Below, piece after piece: positions 4,997-9,255 of a DNA stretch of 9,255 bases. The stretch lies in the NCBI GenBank assembly GCA_030622585.1, contig JAUXFZ010000061.1:1-9255 (forward strand), given 5' to 3'. The DNA is from Myxococcales bacterium (GTDB taxonomy: Bacteria; Myxococcota_A; Polyangia; Polyangiales; Houyiibacteriaceae). Both the position numbers and the translations under genes were made by a program. Numbering within the stretch: position 1 is the stretch's first letter; each line of letters begins with the position of its first letter. The notes under the pieces are model-generated. The model worked only from the letters and a program-made list of their open reading frames with translations, did no database searches and was not told where the DNA came from.

Positions 4997-6655
4997 ATGT
5001 CTCGAAATCGCTTTGTCCTTGGTTTCACGCCGGCTTTGTTGCTGGCTTTAATCTCGCTCCCCAAGCCCGCCCAAGCTTGCGGCGGGTTCTTCTGTTCTGC
5101 CTCCCAGCCGGTCAATCAGGCCGCCGAGCGGATCATCTTTTCGAAGAACGAGGACCAGACGGTGACCGCGGTGGTGCAGATCCAGTACCAGGGTCCGTCG
5201 GAAGAGTTTGCGTGGGTATTGCCGGTGCCGGGGATACCGGATGTGGACGTATCGTCGAACCTGGCGTTCACCCGGCTCCAGCAAGCGAGCAACCCCCAAT
5301 ACAACTTCACGACCGTGGTCGAAGGTCGCTGCAAACGGGTCCGCGACAGGGGCGACTCGAGCTCATTCGGCAGTGCACCCGATGCTGCGTTCGAGGGTGC
5401 GGGCGGCGCGGGCGGCAGCGGAGGGATCAACGTGCTGGCATCCGGCAGCGTCGGTCCCTACGACTTCGTCGTGATCGAACCGGACGCGAGCTACGAGGAG
5501 GTGGGTGACGTCGTCGTCGAGTGGCTGACCGAGGAAGGGTATGACGTAGTGCCCCCCGGCGGCAATCCGGACGATATATCGGCTCTGCTTGGCGGTTACT
5601 TGCGGGGCGGCATGAACCTCATCGCGTTCCGACTCACGAAAGGCAATAGTGCGGGCACCATTCGTCCGATCCGAATCACGTACGAATCCGACCAACCGAT
5701 GATCCCGATCCGCCCCACAGCAGTGGCCGCGAACGACGATATGGGAGTCATGGTCTGGGTCCTCGGTGAAAGCCGCGCGGTTCCGGTCAACTACAAGTCA
5801 CTCGAGCTCAACCAAGCACTGATCAACTGGCTCAACGGTGGTCGCAACTACAACCAAGTAGTCGTGGCGGCGGCCAATGAGGCCGGCGGCCAAGGGTTCG
5901 TGGCGGAACGCGCGGGACCGAGCTCCGACTACGACAACGTGGTGATCTTGGAGTTCGAGAGAGACGACTGGGAGGCGCTCCGAATGAGCGCCGCGTCGTT
6001 AACGCCCTCAGAGCTTCTCGACGAGAGCAGCTGGCGCTTCGGCGCGTGGGACGGGTACTCCGAACTGATCGAGCGCTTCCCGCGCACGGGCTTCGACACG
6101 CGGGCGTTCATCGATGCTCTAGGAGAAGAAGTCGTCGAGCCCATGATCGCCACGCAAGAGCTCCTGTCATCGCGCCCCTACGTCACGCGACTCTATACGA
6201 CATTGTCGGCCCCGGAGATGGACCTCGACCCGTTGTTCGACTTCAACCCCGACCTCCCGCCGGTGTCGAACATTCACACGGCTCGCCGCGTGATCGAGTG
6301 TCATCGAAGCATCTACCAGTCGGAAGCCCCTTCGCGCTTTCACCTCGAAGATGGCCGCGTCGTCCGTGTGAGCGCGGGCGCCCAGTGGCCGTTCCTCGTG
6401 GGCGGCCAAGACGCACCCCCGGCGAACGCGGCCGTTCTCGCTTTGACGACGAGCGGGCCTGGCACGGTGGTGCAGGACAACTCGGAAGCCATCGACGAAG
6501 CGCTCCAGCTCCACAACGCCACCGTCCCTTCGGCCGGATGCGGGTGCGGGGTCGTGGCGCCCGGCTCGCATTTGGCGACCTGGGCCAGCCTCGCGCTGTT
6601 CGTCCTCCTGATGAGGCGCCGGCGGTCGAGCGGCCTTCGGGGCTCCGAGGGCTAG
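4997..6655 (+). CDS. Exported DUF2330 protein with MYXO-CTERM anchor
   Basis: A 552-residue protein. The signal peptide (core about 8-20) ends at PAQA/CGG (cleavage after residue 27). The mature start, CGGFFCSAS-PVNQAAERIIF, then FAWVLPVPGIP (71-81), is the hallmark of DUF2330 (PF10092), a family without a known reaction. A Gly-rich insert (134-143, GAGGAGGSGG) interrupts the domain. The C-terminus has GCGCG (514-518), a hydrophobic span (about 528-539) and RRRR (540-543), matching the MYXO-CTERM sorting signal that in Myxococcota is processed by a myxosortase and anchors proteins at the cell surface. The start ATG at 4997 has GGGTG (4986-4990) upstream and opens directly on the signal peptide. 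A longer in-frame start at 4913 is rejected because it lies upstream of the predicted sigma-54 transcription start. The stop codon is one base from the 3' end of the converging tRNA gene. Confidence 0.88.
   Translation: MSRNRFVLGFTPALLLALISLPKPAQACGGFFCSASQPVNQAAERIIFSKNEDQTVTAVVQIQYQGPSEEFAWVLPVPGIPDVDVSSNLAFTRLQQASNPQYNFTTVVEGRCKRVRDRGDSSSFGSAPDAAFEGAGGAGGSGGINVLASGSVGPYDFVVIEPDASYEEVGDVVVEWLTEEGYDVVPPGGNPDDISALLGGYLRGGMNLIAFRLTKGNSAGTIRPIRITYESDQPMIPIRPTAVAANDDMGVMVWVLGESRAVPVNYKSLELNQALINWLNGGRNYNQVVVAAANEAGGQGFVAERAGPSSDYDNVVILEFERDDWEALRMSAASLTPSELLDESSWRFGAWDGYSELIERFPRTGFDTRAFIDALGEEVVEPMIATQELLSSRPYVTRLYTTLSAPEMDLDPLFDFNPDLPPVSNIHTARRVIECHRSIYQSEAPSRFHLEDGRVVRVSAGAQWPFLVGGQDAPPANAAVLALTTSGPGTVVQDNSEAIDEALQLHNATVPSAGCGCGVVAPGSHLATWASLALFVLLMRRRRSSGLRGSEG
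6530..6652 (+). other. MYXO-CTERM-type sorting signal (last 41 codons of DUF2330 protein)
   Basis: This segment encodes a Cys-containing motif (Cys515 and Cys517 in GCGCG), about 12 hydrophobic residues, and a basic stretch RRRR, followed by nine further residues. The order Cys motif, membrane span, Arg cluster is that of the MYXO-CTERM tail described for Myxococcota. The double Cys and the short polar tail after the Arg cluster are within what I expect of the class. It is the best single taxonomic clue in the window. Confidence 0.78.
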
Positions 6656-6656
6656 G

Positions 6657-6729
<73 letters not shown>

Positions 6730-6746
6730 CCGGAAAACAGGCGCGG

Positions 6747-6774
6747 AGCCTAGCCGCCGAAAGGGGACTGTCAA
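6747..6774 (-). promoter_or_regulatory. Sigma-70-type promoter of tRNA-Phe
   Basis: On the minus strand, a perfect -35 TTGACA (6769-6774) is followed after 16 bases by TAGGCT (6747-6752) as the -10. The predicted start is near 6740, about 11 bases before the mature tRNA 5' end. The sequence between the -10 and the start is GC-rich (CCGCGCC), as in stringently controlled stable-RNA promoters. Confidence 0.65.
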
Positions 6775-6788
6775 GCATGATAGAAAAC

Positions 6789-6819
6789 TTGCGTTCCGGT
6801 ACGCCTTCAGGATTACAAT
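6789..6819 (+). promoter_or_regulatory. Possible sigma-70-type promoter for the SseB-like gene
   Basis: TTGCGT (6789-6794) and TACAAT (6814-6819) on the plus strand resemble -35 and -10 elements. The -10 matches consensus at five of six positions, but the 19-base spacer is longer than usual. The element lies back to back with the tRNA promoter and 24 bases before the ATG at 6844. Confidence 0.32.
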
Positions 6820-6843
6820 GGTAGCTGGATGGTGTAACTCGGG

Positions 6844-8268
6844 ATGGCAAGCCCAGTGGATGATCGCTCGATCGACGCGTTCCTCGTTCTATTGAGCCAA
6901 GGAGCGAACGGCCCTGGGCCGAAGTCCGAGGCCCTCGAGGCGCTGGCGCTGCGACCGGTGTGGCTGGCCACCTGGGAACCACGCGCGGAGGGCTTCCGTA
7001 CTCTGATCAACGCCGACGGTGAAGAAGCCCTGGCGGTCTTCAGTTGTGAAGAGAAGCTCAAGAGCGCGGCCGCACGATTCGACTGGCTCGAATCGGACGG
7101 AGCGATCGCCACGCATCGGGCGATCGGAGGCGACATTCTCCGGCACGCGTGGACGCGCGAGTACGCACATGTCGTGATCGACATCGGCTCCGAGGTGTCG
7201 CTCGAGTACGAACGCAATGAGCTGAAATCGATCATGCGCGAGGTGGATAGCACCGGCCCCTTTCGCACATCGCGACCACCACCGCCGCCGCCTCCAGCTA
7301 AGAAGCCATCGCCGCAGACCCCATTTCCCGTGCCGGTCGATCGGATCTCGACGATGTACAGCATGGCGCCGAGCCATGCGGAAAAGCTCGACCGCCTGAG
7401 CGATCTGCCGACGAAGCCGCATGAGATCCCGCACGACAGTGAACCGCCGACGAAGCCGCGCGCGGCGCTGAAGGAAAGCGAGCCACCGCCGAGGATACGC
7501 AAGAGCTCTCGGCCCGCGCACAAACCAACGAGCGAACCACCGGGCGCAAAGATCGAAGAGATTCACCCGAACACTGCGGAGCTCGGCGATGGCGGAACCT
7601 ATGGCGCGGCCAGCATCATCCCGCTCTCCGAACCAAGGGCGAAGTCGATGTCACCATCTGCGGTGACGACGCAGGACGACATGCGCAAGCCAGAGTCGAC
7701 TCATCCAGTGGCCACGGCAGCGCCCAATCTCACTTCCGATGCGCCGACGGCGCCCGCCGCTCACGCGGTGCCCTCTGTGCAACCCGGAAAGCTCAAGCTC
7801 CCGGCGATCGGACCGGTCGGCTCGGGCCCGATCGAGCCCAGTCCACCGCCAACGAAGGTCGAAGAGCCGACCAAAGACTCTGACGAGAGCCCCGCCACGC
7901 AGCGCTCTCCACGGGTCGGCGCGCCCTCGATCGGAGATGGGATCAAGCTGGTTCCGATCCGGTACGCGCCGGACGAGACGTTGCTCAAGACGCTCGCGGA
8001 CGTCTTGCGAGGCTATTTCGAGATCGAATGGGCCTCGTACTGTGAGGTGGCGCGTCCGGCGGGAGACCCGACCCCGGCGGTCGGCCTGCGAATCACCGAC
8101 AACTACCGGAACAACGTAACCGCCATCATCAAGGCGCTGTGCGACGCCGGTCGCGCACACGATGTCGAGATCGACGTCCTGCTGATCGACGGCCACGACA
8201 TGCTCCGCAAAGCGCGCGAGCACGCGGTCGTCTTCTACCCGTGGAAACCCAAGCCGTTCGGCGCCTAG
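6844..8268 (+). CDS. SseB-like protein with long Pro-rich linker between its two domains
   Basis: A 474-residue protein. Residues about 28-133 resemble the SseB N-terminal domain (PF07179): a PVWLATWEP strand, a GEEALAVFSCEEKL segment (59-72; the family's 'F-T-S-x-E' block), and VVIDIGSEVSLEYERNEL (110-127). Residues about 365-467 resemble the SseB C-terminal domain (PF14581), including the ending HAVVFYPW. The two are separated by about 225 low-complexity residues rich in Pro, Ser, Glu and Lys (PPPPPPP, PTKP, SEPP), with no predicted fold. E. coli SseB (enhanced serine sensitivity) is of similar domain content without such a linker, and its molecular role is unclear. No signal peptide or membrane span is seen, so a cytoplasmic location is likely. 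The ribosome binding site is weak. Transcribed divergently from tRNA-Phe and 65 bases before the aminotransferase gene, so the two may be cotranscribed. Confidence 0.8.
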   Translation: MASPVDDRSIDAFLVLLSQGANGPGPKSEALEALALRPVWLATWEPRAEGFRTLINADGEEALAVFSCEEKLKSAAARFDWLESDGAIATHRAIGGDILRHAWTREYAHVVIDIGSEVSLEYERNELKSIMREVDSTGPFRTSRPPPPPPPAKKPSPQTPFPVPVDRISTMYSMAPSHAEKLDRLSDLPTKPHEIPHDSEPPTKPRAALKESEPPPRIRKSSRPAHKPTSEPPGAKIEEIHPNTAELGDGGTYGAASIIPLSEPRAKSMSPSAVTTQDDMRKPESTHPVATAAPNLTSDAPTAPAAHAVPSVQPGKLKLPAIGPVGSGPIEPSPPPTKVEEPTKDSDESPATQRSPRVGAPSIGDGIKLVPIRYAPDETLLKTLADVLRGYFEIEWASYCEVARPAGDPTPAVGLRITDNYRNNVTAIIKALCDAGRAHDVEIDVLLIDGHDMLRKAREHAVVFYPWKPKPFGA

Positions 8269-8333
8269 GCGGGACGAACCAAGGCAGAAGGCGCCCGGGA
8301 ATGTTCGGTGCAGTCGCGTGCTAAGACCCGCGA

Positions 8334-9255
8334 GTGACCCTTGGCGACGCACTTCCGGCCGTCCGAAGCCCTATCCCGGCGGCCGCCGGCCAAGCATGGG
8401 TGGAACGGCTCGCGGCGAGCGAGTGCCCAGCGCTGACGACTCGACGCAAGCGACGCGAGGAGCAGACCGGTGCGAGTCACGACCCGATCGTGTGGGTCGA
8501 GGCGCAGGGCGCGAACGTCGTCGACGCCGATGGCAACCGATATGTCGACCTCACCTCGGGGTTCGGCGTGGCGTTCGTGGGGCACGGTCATCCCGAGGTA
8601 GTCCAGGCGGTGAAGCAACAGGCCGACCGGCTGCTACACGCGCTCGGCGACCTCCACCCCTCGGACGTGAAGATCGAGTTGCTAGAACGTCTGTGCGAGC
8701 TCTCTCCGTGGCCGAAGGCGCGGGCGATGCTCTCGCTCAGCGGCGCAGACGCGGTCACGGCGGGCCTCAAGACCGCGGTCATGGCGACCGGAAAGACGGG
8801 CGTCATCGCGTTCGATGGGAGCTACCACGGCTTGACCTATGGGCCTTTGGCGGTGTCCGGATTTGCCGAACGCTTTCGCAAACCGCTTGAGGCGCAACTG
8901 CAGCCGGACGTACACTTTGCGGCGTGGCCGGAGCGCGAAGCCGACATGGAGGCGGCCCTCCACACGCTACCGGCGGATTGGCGTCGCATTGGTGCGCTGA
9001 TCGTCGAGCCCGTCCAGGGCCGTGCGGGCGTTCGTCTGCCGCCGCCCGGCTTCCTCGAGGCGCTGAAGCGTTTGTGTCAGGAGAACGATGCCCTTCTAAT
9101 CGCCGACGAGATCTTCACCGGGCTCGGGCGGTGCGGCGCCTGGTGGCGGTCTGTCGACGAGGGGATCACGCCAGACGTGATCTGCCTCGGTAAGGCATTG
9201 GGGGGTGGCTTGCCCGTCAGTGCCTGTATTGCGAGTGAAGAGGAAGTCGGAGGCC
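8334..9255 (+). CDS. Class III PLP-dependent aminotransferase, N-terminal 307 residues (runs off right edge)
   Basis: The frame is open from just after a stop at 8322-8324 to the window end. The GTG at 8334 is the first available start and gives a family-like N-terminus (LPAVRSPIP, then ECPALTTRRKRR, then a DADGNRYVDLTSGFGVAFVGH block). Family landmarks follow: SGADA (136-140; phosphate-binding turn, usually SGxEA), YHG (164-166), DEIFTGLGR (258-266; Asp258 contacts the pyridine nitrogen), and GKALGGG (286-292) with Lys287 as the PLP Schiff-base lysine. The class includes ornithine, GABA, diaminobutyrate and acetylornithine aminotransferases; I cannot choose among them from this fragment. Complete class III enzymes are usually about 400-450 residues, so roughly a quarter is missing. 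No clear Shine-Dalgarno sequence precedes the GTG. It follows the SseB-like gene by 65 bases. Confidence 0.88.
   Translation, partial: MTLGDALPAVRSPIPAAAGQAWVERLAASECPALTTRRKRREEQTGASHDPIVWVEAQGANVVDADGNRYVDLTSGFGVAFVGHGHPEVVQAVKQQADRLLHALGDLHPSDVKIELLERLCELSPWPKARAMLSLSGADAVTAGLKTAVMATGKTGVIAFDGSYHGLTYGPLAVSGFAERFRKPLEAQLQPDVHFAAWPEREADMEAALHTLPADWRRIGALIVEPVQGRAGVRLPPPGFLEALKRLCQENDALLIADEIFTGLGRCGAWWRSVDEGITPDVICLGKALGGGLPVSACIASEEEVGG

Noticed and set aside
6457..6472. TGGCACG at 6457 as a second sigma-54 site
   Set aside because: It lies inside coding sequence and lacks TTGC at the right distance (the corresponding bases read TGCAG).
8318..8890. 190-codon ORF at the start of the aminotransferase region
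   Set aside because: It is in the wrong frame; the frame starting at 8334 carries all the class III aminotransferase motifs through to the window end.

Overview
This is a GC-rich, densely coded stretch of bacterial chromosome, most likely from the phylum Myxococcota (a Polyangia/Sandaracinaceae-like lineage is my guess). The evidence is a MYXO-CTERM-type C-terminal sorting signal on a DUF2330 protein, two lipoproteins whose lipidated Cys is followed by a long Gly/Ser tether, a proline-rich-linker protein, and a consensus sigma-54 promoter. There is no sign of a plasmid, phage, insertion sequence, CRISPR array or other recent transfer.

Layout. 1-189 (minus): start of a Gly-rich lipoprotein running off the left edge. 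324-587 (plus): small exported DUF4177-like protein. 660-1508 and 1505-2416 (plus): a translationally coupled pair, a PlsC-type acyltransferase and an extended SDR whose catalytic Ser and Tyr appear to be replaced. 2430-3872 (minus): lipoprotein of the pectin acetylesterase/Notum family, convergent with the SDR gene. 3980-4891 (plus): polytopic membrane protein with a Pro-rich N-terminus. 4997-6655 (plus): exported DUF2330 protein with a C-terminal surface anchor, preceded by a sigma-54 -24/-12 element. 6657-6729 (minus): tRNA-Phe(GAA), tail to tail with the DUF2330 gene and with its own sigma-70-type promoter. 6844-8268 (plus): SseB-like protein whose two domains are separated by about 225 residues of Pro-rich linker. 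8334-9255 (plus): class III PLP aminotransferase running off the right edge.

How the genes fit together. Only the acyltransferase/SDR pair looks like a functional unit (overlapping ATGA, probably lipid metabolism). Several other products belong to the cell envelope: two lipoproteins, the DUF4177-like exported protein, the membrane protein and the MYXO-CTERM protein. Each appears to be transcribed separately. No gap exceeds 300 bases; the largest intergenic regions (190-323, 3873-3979, 4892-4996, 6730-6843) are promoter regions.

I see no clear multi-gene defence or biosynthetic system. The observations most worth following are the sigma-54 element before the DUF2330 gene, the apparently catalytically dead SDR coupled to an acyltransferase, and the split SseB protein.
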